The notes: generated by a model from the sequence alone, not told the origin. A stretch of 64,000 nucleotides of DNA from Colocasia esculenta (GCA_014218235.1 CM024766.1:24897346-24961345), one strand, 5' to 3'. Shown: positions 9,784 to 19,989, counted from the first letter of the stretch. Translations and numbers: made by a program.

Positions 9784-9866
9784 GTTAGAGTTGTTAAATA
9801 GGAGTAGTCTGTTTTGTTGAATACATGATTGTTTATGTATTGCTTATATGTTGTTTAATGTCTCAG
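9784..9866 (+). other. Intron-like insert 1 in gag of element A
   Basis: 83 nt with CAG|GTTAGA at the left and TCTCAG| at the right, T-rich, containing stops. Element D has a 94-nt counterpart at the same place (27024-27117), and element E has none. Confidence 0.6.
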
Positions 9867-10185
9867 GCTCAGGCTCCAGCTCCCGTTCCTCAGGAGCATG
9901 GCCATGGTGGTCCGTCCATCATGGCGAGGTTTAAGAGGATGGCTCCACCTTCTTTAAGGGGAGAGTCAGCCCCTCTTGGCAAAGAGCTGGATGAGGGAAG
10001 TGGAGAAAATATTTCGGGCTATAAGGTGTAACGTCGCGCATTTTCCGGATCCCCGTGGATCCAGGTTTAGTGGGTTTGGTGGCCAATGTGTGGCCCATTA
10101 GCTTGTGTTTCAGGTGTTTGCGCACATTGTGAGGCTTGGTGGGCCGCCAGGTTGGCCCAAAGAGCTCACATGTTTTCTGCCTGTG

Positions 10186-10240
10186 AACGCGACAGGGGTA
10201 TGCGTCGCGTTCTGAACGCGACGGTCCTTGGGGTCGCGTT
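10186..10240 (+). other. Hairpin cluster 1 of LTR B (CGCGAC type)
   Basis: AACGCGAC 10186-10193 with GTCGCGTT 10204-10211, and AACGCGAC 10215-10222 with GTCGCGTT 10233-10240. Both are perfect 8-bp stems with 10-nt loops, in tandem. TCGCGA words continue to about 10375. Confidence 0.82.
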
Positions 10241-10569
10241 CCTGTTACCGCTGTTGAGCGGCGACGTCTGCATGCGCGCCAAGTGTCATGCGTTGGGTGG
10301 CCTGCTGACGTCAGCCTTGGGAAGGCGACGGTCACCTAGGTCGCGATCAGGTCGCGAGGGGGGTGCACGTCGCGATCCTAACCGCTGTGCGTTTTTAAGA
10401 AACCCCAGCCGAACAGAGCAGGGGAAGCTTTGCTCGACTAGGGGGAGCTACTGTGGGGTTTCTCCACGTGATTCGAGGTTCTGGAGGTGCGTGGGGCGTG
10501 TTCTCGCCGCGAGGATGTCGCGTGGAGCGGGGAAACGCCGAGGGATCTCCAGTTTTCGTGTTCTTCGTG

Positions 10570-10580
10570 AAGGTACGGTG
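10570..10580 (+). promoter_or_regulatory. Putative splice donor in LTR B leader
   Basis: GTGAAG|GTACGG, followed by the text TTTCTACCTGTTTGATTG. That text also follows the putative donor CAGAG|GTAGGG of the C LTRs (39051-39053). Paired with the acceptor at 12977-12979. Confidence 0.4.
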
Positions 10581-10790
10581 TTTCTACCTGTTTGATTGTG
10601 TGGATTGCTCGTGGTGTTGATTTGATTCATTTAAAGCTTAAAGAACATTAGATACCATGCTAGGGTATCCATTATAGCATGTAAAATGAGAATTAATCGT
10701 GTTTTGAATGGTTTGGAATGGTGATCCATGGAGTTTCTCCCGATTAGGGTTTGCGCCTGTGAAGGCGACTGCCCTGGGCATCGCGTTGTT

Positions 10791-10816
10791 AACGCGACAG
10801 CCTGATGCGTCGCGTT
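10791..10816 (+). other. Hairpin cluster 2 of LTR B
   Basis: AACGCGAC 10791-10798, 10-nt loop, GTCGCGTT 10809-10816, the same geometry as the cluster 1 stems. TCGCGA/GTCGCG words continue to about 10970. Confidence 0.8.
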
Positions 10817-11184
10817 CTGATCTTGAACGCGCCATATCGAAGGTCGCGACCGGATGGCGACCAAGGTTTCTGTCACGACAAGGTTGCGACAGCCTTGCCC
10901 TTCGCGTTGTGGTTTCTGTCGTGACATATCGTGGAGTCGCGATCAGAAGGCGGTCATGGCCTCTGTCGCGATCACAGCCGAGGGTTCTGCTTTGCATGCT
11001 TTTAGTGTTTTGGTTATTCGATTATCATCGTTTATTGTGCATGGTTTTGATAAGAGGTGCATTGCACCCGTAAAGCTCTATGAGCAGGTTGCCCACATGG
11101 TTAGTGGGTGGTTTATATAATCAGTGTGGTGTTATCGTGGTTTAAGGATGTACATGGCACATACTCCGTTGTGGTGGTGTTACC

Positions 11185-11203
11185 GTGTGTGTGTGTGTGT
11201 GTG
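11185..11203 (+). repeat. (GT)n microsatellite in LTR B
   Basis: Run of about nine GT units, in keeping with the G/T-rich sense strand of this LTR. Confidence 0.8.
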
Positions 11204-12933
11204 CATGGCACACACACTGGTTGTTGTAGTGGTTGGGCAGTGAGGTTCCTGTGTGAACCTAGCCCTAGCTTTCTAGTATATGATTATAGATTGATTAAGA
11301 TGGTTTATTAATGAAGTGCAAATGTGATTATTAGTGGTTACCGAATAATGAGTTTGACGTGATAATGGAGGTCACCTTGTGACCAATGATAGGCCAAGTA
11401 TGGTTGATTACCGTGATTTATGTGTGTGTTTTGTGTAGGATAGCTTATGGTCACAGAGTGACCAAGTCAAGCTAGCCCTTACGTTGTATTGTGGTTTGTA
11501 ATAAAGAATATATAAGTATATATCGTGGTTTGAGCTTGCCGAATGTGGTGATCCGGTGCCTATTCCGGAATGCCTCTCTAGTCGGGTACCCCAGGTTCTG
11601 TGTGAGCCAGGCACGTGTGTTGTGCTCGGGGTTTGTCCCGGTACAGTGTGGTACCATCGAGGTCTGTGTCGTCTTCCTGGACACCCTCACTCTTGTGTTT
11701 GAGTTGTACGTCCGGCTGAGGGAAAGACGACAGTAGGGCAGCGGCTTGTGTTTGTGGGTGTGCAGTCGCTTGTAGCGCGCTCGTGGTTGGGGGTACGGAC
11801 ACCAGTAGACGTACTGGGCCCCAGCTAGTCCTGTTCCAGTGCCTCACTTTAGGGTGCTCCGGCCAGAGACCCTAAAGGTGCCAGGCATGGACCTGCAGCT
11901 GTGTGTCTGCAAGTGTGGTGTTGGTTGGTCTCCACAGTTGTTTGACTTGTTCTCGTGGAGCGGCAGTTGGACCTTTCGTCCGTGACTGCGAGACTGAGAG
12001 GTTGTTCTTGTGTTGTGTTGTTCGGATTGGATATTGGCCTGATCATCCAGTAGTCCATTCCCGTGTGGTGGTGTCGTTCCTTTCCGACTCGTGCTTTGCC
12101 ACTGGCTGTGGCTCGTGAGTTTGTGACTCGTAGTCGAGGTTTGACCTGTTCGAGGTGTGCCCTGGTGTTGGCACAGTTGTGACTGCGGTTGTGGCTTGTG
12201 GTGTGCCCGAGTGGTGGCACAATTTTGGTTATGGTTGGTGAGTGTTGACTCACCAAATGTGGTTTAGCTCGCTATGGTGTGCCCTGTTACAGCACTGGTT
12301 TACTTGCAGTTTCCGTGCTGGTACCTTGTGGTAATAGGTACCTGTACCCCGTGTGGGTAATGGTTTGTGGTGGTACGTCATATACCAGTCTTTTCTGGTG
12401 TTGACGTGGAACTGTGTTTCATGGAGGTCATGTGGTGTGACCTTCCACTCAATGTGCTTTACCCTTCCTCGAGAAAGCTTCCGTATATGGTTTTCGTGTG
12501 TGAAGGATTGGCCCGCTATAGCCGATCATGTTACCTGGTGTGTGTAGCTTCTGATATATCGGGTTTGGGGTTTAATGGACCAGCACTTGGTTGCTGTCCT
12601 ATTACCCACGAAGTTGAGGGTCGTCTGGGAAGCTTGCAGCCTAGGCAGTGACTTGCCTGTGTGGCTTAAAGCGTAGGCGACCAGTTGTTATTATGGTTTG
12701 CCTGTGAGGCTTAAGGCTTAGGCGTTTCAGTTGTTGTGTGGACTAGTGGTGCAAAACTAGTCCTGTTACTTCTTCTTACCTTCCGAGGTTATGTTTGATT
12801 AAGGTGTTTATATTTAATTGTAGTTTAAATTCAATTGTTGTGAGCATGAAATGGTTTGTCTATTGGTGTTGCCAATGAGACCCTCTGGGGTTGAGGTGTC
12901 CGTAGTTTTGTTGTTGTTTTGGGTAGCCCCAGC

Positions 12934-12958
12934 TGAGCGTGTGACTTGTTGAGGCTCA
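12934..12958 (+). promoter_or_regulatory. Acceptor-proximal hairpin (LTR B)
   Basis: TGAGCGT pairs with AGGCTCA apart from one G-G mismatch, where the C LTRs have a perfect TGAGCCT/AGGCTCA stem. It ends 21 nt before the position after acceptor TTTTCAG (AG at 12978-12979). Confidence 0.65.
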
Positions 12959-13360
12959 CTTCCCTACAGTTCTTTTCAGGGCTTGCCGTGTGTTTGGCTT
13001 GTAGCAGCGTTGTGGTAGACTTGTACCACCAGCAGCTGAGTCGAGTTAGTAGTGTTTTGTGAGATTGTGCTCCCTCGGGGTATGCCCCAGGTAGTTGTAC
13101 TTTTTAATTGGACAAGTAATAATGTAATGGGATAGTTGTAAATTGTTATATGAAGGTATGAGCACATGTACTTTTTTGTGTCTTATACTGTGTAGTTGTC
13201 TTTTATATTCTTACTAGACAATTGTGTGAGATATCCCTTGTGAGACTTCGGTCCATTCGCGGGAGGCAGATCTGGATATGGAGCCTTAATGGGCATAAAT
13301 ATCCAGGGCCGTCACATAAGGTGTGCTGAAGAGGACAAAGTCACTACTTACATGCTACAG

Positions 13361-13433
13361 ATACTTAAAGTATATGTACTTATGTAAGATTAAGGTTTTA
13401 TTTTAGATGGTGCTTATGGGTTGTGTTTTGTAT
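13361..13433 (+). other. Intron-like insert 2 in gag of element A
   Basis: 73 nt between the YMLQ and ERADVWW codons, which are adjacent in element E. The counterpart in D (26747-26824) begins with a proper GTATGT. Here the donor is mutated (ATACTT), and neither copy has a clear AG right before ERAD. Confidence 0.45.
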
Positions 13434-13739
13434 GAGAGAGCCGATGTTTGGTGGGCCTCCGTACTACGTTCTAGGTACGAGGATGGTGCCATTAGGTGAC
13501 TTGGGTCGAGTTCACGAGGCTATTTCGGGCCAAGTTCATCCCTGAGCACATCTAGGACAAGATGGAGCAGGAGTTTCTCTTTCTCACTCAGGGCTCCATG
13601 ACTGTCTTGGAGTATGAGGCCAGGTTTGCCGAGCTTTCTCAATATGCTCCTCATATAGTAGCAGATGAGCGCAGAAGGCCTCGGGCCCAAGCCCGAGTGT
13701 TTGCACTAGCACGAGAGGATGCAGAGTAGGCCGAAAACG

Positions 13740-14257
13740 TTACGGAAGGTACAGTTTTAGTCATGGGTGTGCATGCCCGGGTGTTGTTTGATACGGGTGC
13801 CACACATTCGTTTATTTCCGAGTGGTTTTCCAAGCAGTTATTAGCAGAGTCCGGAGTGGAGGCAGAGGAGTTAGAAGTCCCTTTGTCTGTGCACACACCA
13901 GCAGGTATGGTAGCGACCAGAAAGTGCATTCCATCTTTACCTATGTGCATTGAGGACCGAGGCTTGTTTGGGTGCTTCTACTTGCTCAAGATGAAGGACT
14001 ATGATGCCATACTTGGTCTGGATTGGCTTGAGGAGCACTATGCCTTGGTGGATTGTAGAGGGAAGAAGATTACTTTCCGTATTCTTGGTGAGGATGAGTT
14101 CTCACATCCGTTACCAAGGAACTTAGCGGGAAGGTTTGTGATCTCCGCCATAAAGACGATGAGGATGGTGAACAAGGGTGTTGACGCTTTTCTTGACAGT
14201 GTGGTTTTTGGGTTCCAAAGGCCGATCAATCACTTACCCTTGAGGAGATTGAGGTAG
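13740..14257 (+). pseudogene. pol: Protease region of element A pol
   Basis: Aspartic protease with the active-site motif [12 protein letters not shown] near 13785, followed by the conserved ILGLDWL and VDCRGKKI segments at about 14010-14070. It would cleave the Gag-Pol polyprotein. Frame is lost near 14205 where the sequence runs into the RT linker. The upstream linker carries an in-frame TAG (13727). Confidence 0.88.
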
Positions 14258-15600
14258 TGCAGGAGTTTCCAGATGTGTTTCCTTATGATTTGTCTGGATT
14301 GCCACCAGCTAGGGCAATAGAGTTCACTATAGAGTTGCTTCCAGCACCTCTTCGATCTCTAAGGCTCCATATCGGATGACACTTGTAGAGTTAGCCGAGC
14401 CGAGGAAGCAGTTGCAGGATTTGCTAGATAAGGGATTTATTCGCCCTAGTGTGTCACCATGGGGCGCAATTGTATTGTTCGTGAAGAAGAAAGATGGTTC
14501 CCTCAGGCTGTGCATCGATTACAGGAAGCTCAACTAGGTGACAGTGAAGAACATTGTATCCCTTGCAGAGGATTGATGATTTGTTCGATCAGCTACAGAA
14601 TGCATCGGTGTTTTCCAAGATAGATTTGCGGTCCGGCTACCATCAGTTGAGAATTAAGGGTGATGATGTGTCCAAGACTACTTTCATGACTCGTTATGGA
14701 CACTATGAGTTTCTTGTGCTTCCATTTAGTCTAACTAACGCCCCTGCAGTGTTCATGGATCTCATGAACTGGGTGTTTAGGCCATATTTGGATAGCTTTG
14801 TAGTGGTGTTCATTGACGATGTGTTAGTCTATTCTCTTGATGAGGCTACACTCTGTGAGCATTTGAGGGTTGTTCTGGAGATTCTCCGAGAGCACAAGTT
14901 GTATGCTAAGTACAACAAGTGTGACTTCTGGATACGCGAGGTCCATTTCCTTGGGCATGTTATCTCAGGTGCTGGAGTTGCTGTTGATCCAGAAAAGGTT
15001 CAGGCAGTATTAGAGTGGGAGACTCCAAGGACACCATTGGAGATCAGGAGTTTTCTTGGCTTAGTAGGCTATTACAGGCAATTTATAGAAGGCTTTGCAT
15101 CTATCGCCGCACCTTTGACTAAGCTGACCAGGAAGGGTGCGAAGTATGTTTGGTCTGATGATTGCGAGAGTAGTTTTCAGTTGCTAAAGACGAGGCTTAC
15201 ATCTGCACCATGTTGATCTTGCCTAGTGGTGCAGAGGGTTTTGCCATCTACTCTGATGCTTCTCAGGTAGGCCTTGGCTGTGTGCTGGTGCAGCATGGTA
15301 TGGTAGTTGCCTATGCTTCTCACCAGTTAAAGGAGCACGAGCGTAACTATCCGACCCATGATTTGGAGTTAGCAGTTGTGGTTCATGCACTGAAGATCTG
15401 GAGACACTATCTTTATTGTGTCAAGTTCGAGGTGTTCACTAACCACAAGAGTCTGAGGTATCTTTTCTCTCAGAAGGAGTTGAACCTGCGTAGAGAAGAT
15501 GGATAGAATTTCTCAAGAACTACGACTTCGAGCTTCAATACCATCCAGGGAAGGCGAATGTCGTGGTGGATGCGCTCAACAGGAAGAGGTGCTTCGGTAG
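14258..15600 (+). pseudogene. pol: Reverse transcriptase and RNase H of element A pol
   Basis: RT begins with the [14 protein letters not shown] linker, then the [17 protein letters not shown] motif at about 14485-14535 followed by TAG. The palm continues in a new frame from 14554, with the catalytic FIDDVL at about 14810-14825. RNase H follows in a third frame at 15210-15506 ([26 protein letters not shown]). At least two frameshifts and several stops. Together they would copy genomic RNA into DNA. Confidence 0.9.
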
Positions 15601-17098
15601 GATTGGAAGATGCTTGAGGATGCAACGTGTGCTATGATGGAGTTAGAGCCACAGTTGTGTCAGACTTTCGTGGCTCAGTTGTCTATTCGATCCACAGTTC
15701 TGGACAAGGTGATTGAGCAGCAGAGAGCTGATCCTAGGCTTCAGAGATGGTGGGCAAGGCAGACATTGCTCGTGATGAGGACGTGCTATTAGATTTTAGC
15801 ACCGGTTTGTGTCCCTGATGTTGCAGATGTTCGTGAGTGAGTACTTGCAGAAGCTCATAGATCGAGGTTCTCTATTCATCCAGGCAACACCAAGATGTAC
15901 TCGAATTTGAAGAGATCTTTCTAGTGGTCTGGCATGAATAAGGATGTGGCCGAGTTCGTGTCCAGGTGTTTAGTGTGCCAGCAGGTGAAGGCCGAGCGCT
16001 AGAGACCATCGGGCCTTATGCAGATGATGGAGATACCTGTATGGAAGTGGGAGGCAATCACCATGGATTTTGTGACGGGTTTGCCTAGATCAGCCAAGGG
16101 CAATGACTCGATTTGGGTGATTGTAGATCGTTTCTCCAAGACGACGCATTTCTTGCTTATGAAGAAGAAGTAGTCCGTGGAGAGTTTGGCTAGGTTGTAT
16201 GTTAGCAGCATTGTGAGGTTGCATGGTGTGCCGAAGTCAATTATCTTGGACAGAGACCCGCGGTTTACATCGAGGCTGTGGCAGGGTCTTCGGGAGGCTT
16301 TGGGTTCTCAACTGAAGCTTAGTTCGGCGTTTCACCCTCAGACAGATGGCTAGTTTGAGAGGACGATCCAGACGCTCGAAGACATGTTGAAGCATGTGTG
16401 CTTGATTGGAAGGGTGATTGGAGCATCATCTACCTCTTGTGGAGTTCGCCTACAACAACAGTTTTCATGCGAGCATCGATATGGCTCCATTCGAGGCTCT
16501 ATATGGGCGACCCTGTAGATCTCCTTTGTGCTGGGAGGAGATAGGTGATAGGCAGTTAGTTGGTCCGGAGTTGGTGTAGCGACTTCAGATAAGATTCAAC
16601 TTATCAGGCAGAGGTTGGTTGCGGTGCAAGATAGGCAGAAGAGCTACGCCAACAACAGGAAGAAGGATTTAGAGTTCAAGGTTGGCGAGCATGTATTTCT
16701 TAAGGTTTCGCCTACCCGAGTCGTGGTCAGGTTTGGCAGGCATAGTAAGTTGAGTTTGAGATTCATTGGCCCGTTTGAGATTCTCGGCGGATGGGCAGCG
16801 TGGCATATGAGCTAGCTTTACCCCTAGCGCTAGCTAGTGTGCACCCAGTCTTCCACTGTCTATGCTCAGGAGATACGTGAGAGATCTGTCTCATGTCATT
16901 AGTCATGAGCCAGTGGAGATTCAGCCAGACTTGTTGTATGTAGAGCAACCAGTAGCTATCCTAGACCGGAAGGTTCAGCACCTCAGGAACAAGAGCATTG
17001 CATCCGTGAAGGTGTTGTGGAGAAATTTCTTGCGGGAGGAGGCTACATGGGAGCTTGAGGATGCCATGAAGAAGAAGTATCCCCATTTTTTTTGTTAG
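15601..17098 (+). pseudogene. pol: Integrase and chromodomain of element A pol
   Basis: Zinc-binding HxxxxH...CLVC segment at about 15855-15980, catalytic core with the first Asp near 16060, a DRDPRF motif near 16250 and the TIQTLED region near 16365, then the GPFEIL module. The C-terminal chromodomain is at 16900-17098 (EQPVAILDRK, VKVLWRN, EEATWELE). At least five in-frame TAG codons replace CAG or TGG codons that are intact in D (for example near 15925, 16000, 16172 and 16350). Chromodomains of this lineage are thought to target heterochromatin. Confidence 0.9.
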
Positions 17099-17135
17099 TA
17101 TTTTCATTCTAACTTCGAGGATAAAGTTTTCTTTT

Positions 17136-17147
17136 AGGGGGAGAGGT
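17136..17147 (+). other. Polypurine tract of element A
   Basis: Purine run AGGGGGAGAGG(T) directly before the 3' LTR start TGTAAGG. Confidence 0.88.
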
Positions 17148-17372
17148 TGTAAGGCCCTCGAATTTTGTTCATATTATGTTTATTTAATTTTGTGCATACT
17201 ATAAGTATTTATTTACTTATGTGCATATGTATATATATGTTAATTTCTGTGCATATAATATATTTATTTAAATGGGCATATAATATTTAATTATTAATGT
17301 TCATATTGTATGTATTTATTCTGTGTATGTAGGTTTATTTGATATTTCTGTGTTCTGCCTGAAATCTAAGTT

Positions 17373-17470
17373 AACGTCAACATCCCTTGACGTTGAGAGC
17401 AAGTTGACGGCAACCTGTGTGCCGTTGACTTCATGGCCAGGAGATATAGACGTCCAGATCGATGGACGTC
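17373..17470 (+). other. Hairpin cluster 1 of element A LTR
   Basis: Three consecutive stem-loops. AACGTCAA 17373-17380 pairs with TTGACGTT 17387-17394 (loop 6). GTTGACGGCA 17403-17412 pairs with TGCCGTTGAC 17420-17429 (two G-U wobbles as RNA). GACGTCCA 17449-17456 pairs with TGGACGTC 17463-17470 (loop 6). All carry TGACG or GACGTC cores, which are also bZIP-type binding words. Confidence 0.8.
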
Positions 17471-17627
17471 AACTTCTTGTTAATGGTAGCAAAGTGGCCG
17501 TTTACTTCTCCGGTTATGTTTGCGATTCCAGATCTGAAACATCTGCTTTTTCTGTAAGAACCTGATTAGGAAACCCAACCCCAATGGTCGGCAACCCTAA
17601 TCCTAGACGCACCCCGACTCTTAACCC

Positions 17628-17683
17628 TATAAACTTAAAGATTTCGGCCAGATTAGGTCCTTTGGCTCAGAGGAAAACCTAGG
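17628..17683 (+). promoter_or_regulatory. Putative LTR core promoter (element A)
   Basis: CTATAAAC at 17628-17635, with a telo-box-like AAAACCTAGG about 40 nt downstream (17674-17683). Same arrangement as in E and D. Confidence 0.55.
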
Positions 17684-17692
17684 TTTCGTTGA

Positions 17693-17918
17693 GAGAAAAA
17701 CCAGACTTTTGCAAGGCTTGATCCGGCATATGAGACTTCTTCCGGTGATCTTCTTCGACTGGGAGGTGCTCTTGCTGTTGAAGAATCTTCCCCGACTCCA
17801 GAGGACCGTCTGCACAAGCAGGAAGACCGGATTTGGGTGGGAGATATGCACCTTCTTGGCTTGGCCGAGGAGGGCTTCTTCGATAAATTGAACCCTTTAG
17901 AGTTTTTATTCCGGGCAA
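17693..17918 (+). CDS. LTR small reading frame, exon 1 (element A, 3' LTR)
   Basis: Open from just after a TGA at 17690-17692 to donor GGCAA|GTAACT. The conserved part starts at 17738 (SSGDLLRLGGA) and ends EEGFFD...FLFRA plus one base. Comparison with D and E suggests one base was lost near 17727, so the upstream part of this frame is not the original one. The matching exon 2 in this LTR is cut by D, and its acceptor has mutated from TAG to CAA. Confidence 0.45.
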
Positions 17919-18119
17919 GTAACTGAGGGGTATCATCCCTAGACATGTCCTCTAGGTTTTAGGAATTTTTATGGATTTTATTTCGTGTCCTGGAACCCCC
18001 AATTCTCTCTTTTATTTGAGTTCAGTCTGCACTTTCTGCAGACAGGAGGTTGACGGCAACCTTGTTACTACCAAGTTTGTGAGTTGATGGCAACAGAGTG
18101 TGTCATTAACCCATGTTGA

Positions 18120-18136
18120 CGGCAAGGCCCTTGCCG
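18120..18136 (+). other. Hairpin cluster 2 of element A 3' LTR
   Basis: CGGCAAG, loop GCC, CTTGCCG. The equivalent in the 5' copy (378-394) has loop ACC: the loop changed while the stem stayed intact. Confidence 0.72.
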
Positions 18137-19543
18137 CCAAGTTCTTCTGTTTTCACAGAAATGTGTTTTTCATGTCTATGTGATAATTTTCGAACTTCTG
18201 GATGTCTGTGCATGCTGTAGAAATTATGGTTGGTCAGGTATGGTCTTTAGGTCAGATCATGAGGTTCTATCGAATTTCTGAGCATGATTTTAATTAGTAT
18301 AATTTCTGTTATGGTGAATTATGCATGAATTGAAGGGTTTAATTCTGAATAAATAGTTTTACTGCATGTTAATGTTACAAAAAATTATCATGATCTTAGG
18401 GTTACTGTTCACATGTTTTAAACCTATTAGAACCGACTGTTTTGCTGTGTACCATGTTAAGTGAATATTTTATTAAATTGTATGAAATCTATTTTTAAAA
18501 GTTAAAAATAGTTTTACAATTTTGAAAATTCTAAAAAATTAAACACATGACATATTACATGTATAGAGTCTGTAGTTAAAATTTGATATTATTTTGATAC
18601 CCGTGGATACTGTTTGCTTTTAACAAGGGTAATTATGCCATGTTAAGCATGATTGAATAAGAGCATGTAAATTCCAGTGATTAGCAGCATGTTAGGGCAC
18701 TGTTATGTTGATTTAACACTATGAAACAGTCATGTTAAGTTCTATAATCTGAAATATGTATGTTTAATTAAAGTGAATGTGAATGGGCTAAGTAGTGCAT
18801 GTAAATGAATGAAATCATGTGATTAAGTGAGATAATGTATTTAAGTGTATCATGTGCCGAATTGACACTGCTACCAATAGAAGGCTGTGGAGCCGTACTG
18901 TAGAAAAGTCCCTATGGAAGGCTCATTGTGTATGTGATATCCTGTGGGCATCATGATGAAATCCTGGAGGTGGACAAGTACCACTAGTTAGGGTGGAGAG
19001 GGCTTCTCCCGGTTCTGCGCAGTTACCAAGATTCGTCACTATATTGCCTAGGTGACAGGTATGTGTTATGTGAATGTGTGTCCTTCTTTATGGTGGTTCG
19101 GACTATGTGTCATGGCAATTAAAGTGTAAAAGTGTGTAATTGTGCAATGTGAACACGTGATAGTGTGAACACGTGATAGTGTTATGTGAATGTGATATCA
19201 TGTGATAAGATGTGAAACCATGTGAATGATAATTATTTATGTTAAAACAGCAAACAAAAGATGTGGATATGTGTCATAAAAGCATGAGAAAAATGTTAGT
19301 TATCATGCTAGGATTGTAGTTACTATGTGCATAATTCCATGATCTAATTGTGTAGAATTGTGAAATGATATGACTAACAATTGAAACCATGAATCATGTT
19401 ACATATTATGTGTAGAAAGCATCTATAGGTTGTTCATGGATATTTGTTTAATTGACATGAATCATGTGCCATGTATTTCCCTTATTGTTTAATAGAATAG
19501 CATGTATATGATATGTGTAAGGATGTGCCTTTAGGTTGCTTGC

Positions 19544-19564
19544 TGGGTCTTTTTGGAAGACTCA
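19544..19564 (+). promoter_or_regulatory. Acceptor-proximal hairpin (element A, 3' LTR)
   Basis: Same stem-loop as 8981-9001, unchanged between the two LTRs. Confidence 0.72.
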
Positions 19565-19930
19565 TACTTGCTTTAACATACAAGTGAGACAGGTGTCCCC
19601 GTCTAACGACTCTCCTTATATCGGTATGGTTACACCAACCCACATCGGTATAATGAACGCCGCTACAGTGGGACATCTACCCAACAAAATCGATAGACTG
19701 AAGTGTACACAATATAACACATAACAGCGGAAAAGAAAGAGTCAAATTTAATTTCTTATTCCATCATCCACGTTCTATTCACAGTTCATATAGAGGAAAA
19801 GAAAACAAACAATTAATAACTGAGAGATGAAAATAAATACGTTGTCCACATTGTCTGAATTGAATTACAAAATTTTCCTTTATTACATACTATGAAAATA
19901 AGGTACAATGCCGAAACTCCACAAGATCTC

Positions 19931-19989
19931 CTACTCCCGCTCCGAGTCACTTCTGACTATCTCCTCGGATGAAGTAGAAATCTCTACAC
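19931..19989 (-). CDS. LTR small reading frame, exon 2 (element D, 3' LTR)
   Basis: After acceptor GAACAG, 59 nt open to TAG: two bases completing the split codon, then 18 sense codons ending SSEEIVRSDSERE. Closely matches exon 2 of A and, in its RSD core, E. An identical-length copy is at 27845-27903. Confidence 0.5.

Larger units (their letters stand above)
10027..13316 (+). mobile_element. Solo LTR B (3,290 bp) inserted in gag of element A
   Basis: Begins TGTAACGTCGCGC and ends GGGCCGTCACA. Flanked by the 5-bp duplication TAAGG (10022-10026 and 13317-13321), with gag continuing on both sides. Same family as the C LTRs: identical termini and a conserved 3' two-thirds, with a divergent 5' part. 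No internal region, so it arose by LTR-LTR recombination. The sense strand is strongly G+T rich. The 169-codon open frame at 10086-10595 lies in GC-rich LTR sequence and is probably chance. Confidence 0.95.
9572..13739 (+). pseudogene. gag: gag of element A, split by solo LTR B
   Basis: Starts at ATG 9572. Frameshifted N-terminus, then a PPPPVDYGVFMQGLVQAMQ region, an intron-like insert (9784-9866), and the RFKRMAPPS...ELDEG(S/E)GENIF region to 10026. After the B insertion gag continues (YMLQ, a second insert, ERADVWW, the GSMTVLEYEARFAELS region). It then jumps from ADERRR at about 13679 directly to the PRAQARVFAL linker, so the C-terminal part including the zinc knuckle seen in D is deleted. 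Gag would form the particle and bind genomic RNA; this copy cannot. Confidence 0.82.
1..19601 (+). mobile_element. Element A: Ty3/gypsy chromovirus, Tekay/Del-like, decayed and nested
   Basis: LTR retrotransposon whose 5' LTR begins left of the window and ends at 9386 (GTTACA). The internal region is 9387-17147 and the 3' LTR starts at 17148 (TGTAAGGCCC). Order is PBS, gag, protease, RT, RNase H, integrase, chromodomain, polypurine tract, which is the chromovirus order. Three later insertions interrupt it: element E in the 5' LTR, solo LTR B in gag, and element D in the 3' LTR at 19602. The distal end of the 3' LTR is not found right of D because D itself is truncated. Many in-frame TAG codons and frameshifts show it cannot encode its proteins. 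Lineage assignment rests on the chromodomain and tRNA-Met primer site. Confidence 0.9.
17148..19601 (+). repeat. 3' LTR of element A, cut by element D
   Basis: Starts TGTAAGGCCC. Homologous to 1-1509 plus 8713-9030. Ends at 19601, inside exon 2, where element D begins. It contains the complete upstream region missing from the 5' copy: hairpin cluster 1 and TATA box. Confidence 0.93.

Noticed and set aside
10086..10595. 169-codon open frame in LTR B as a gene
   Set aside because: Lies in GC-rich LTR sequence with hairpin repeats, no counterpart frame of that length in the C LTRs, no known motif.
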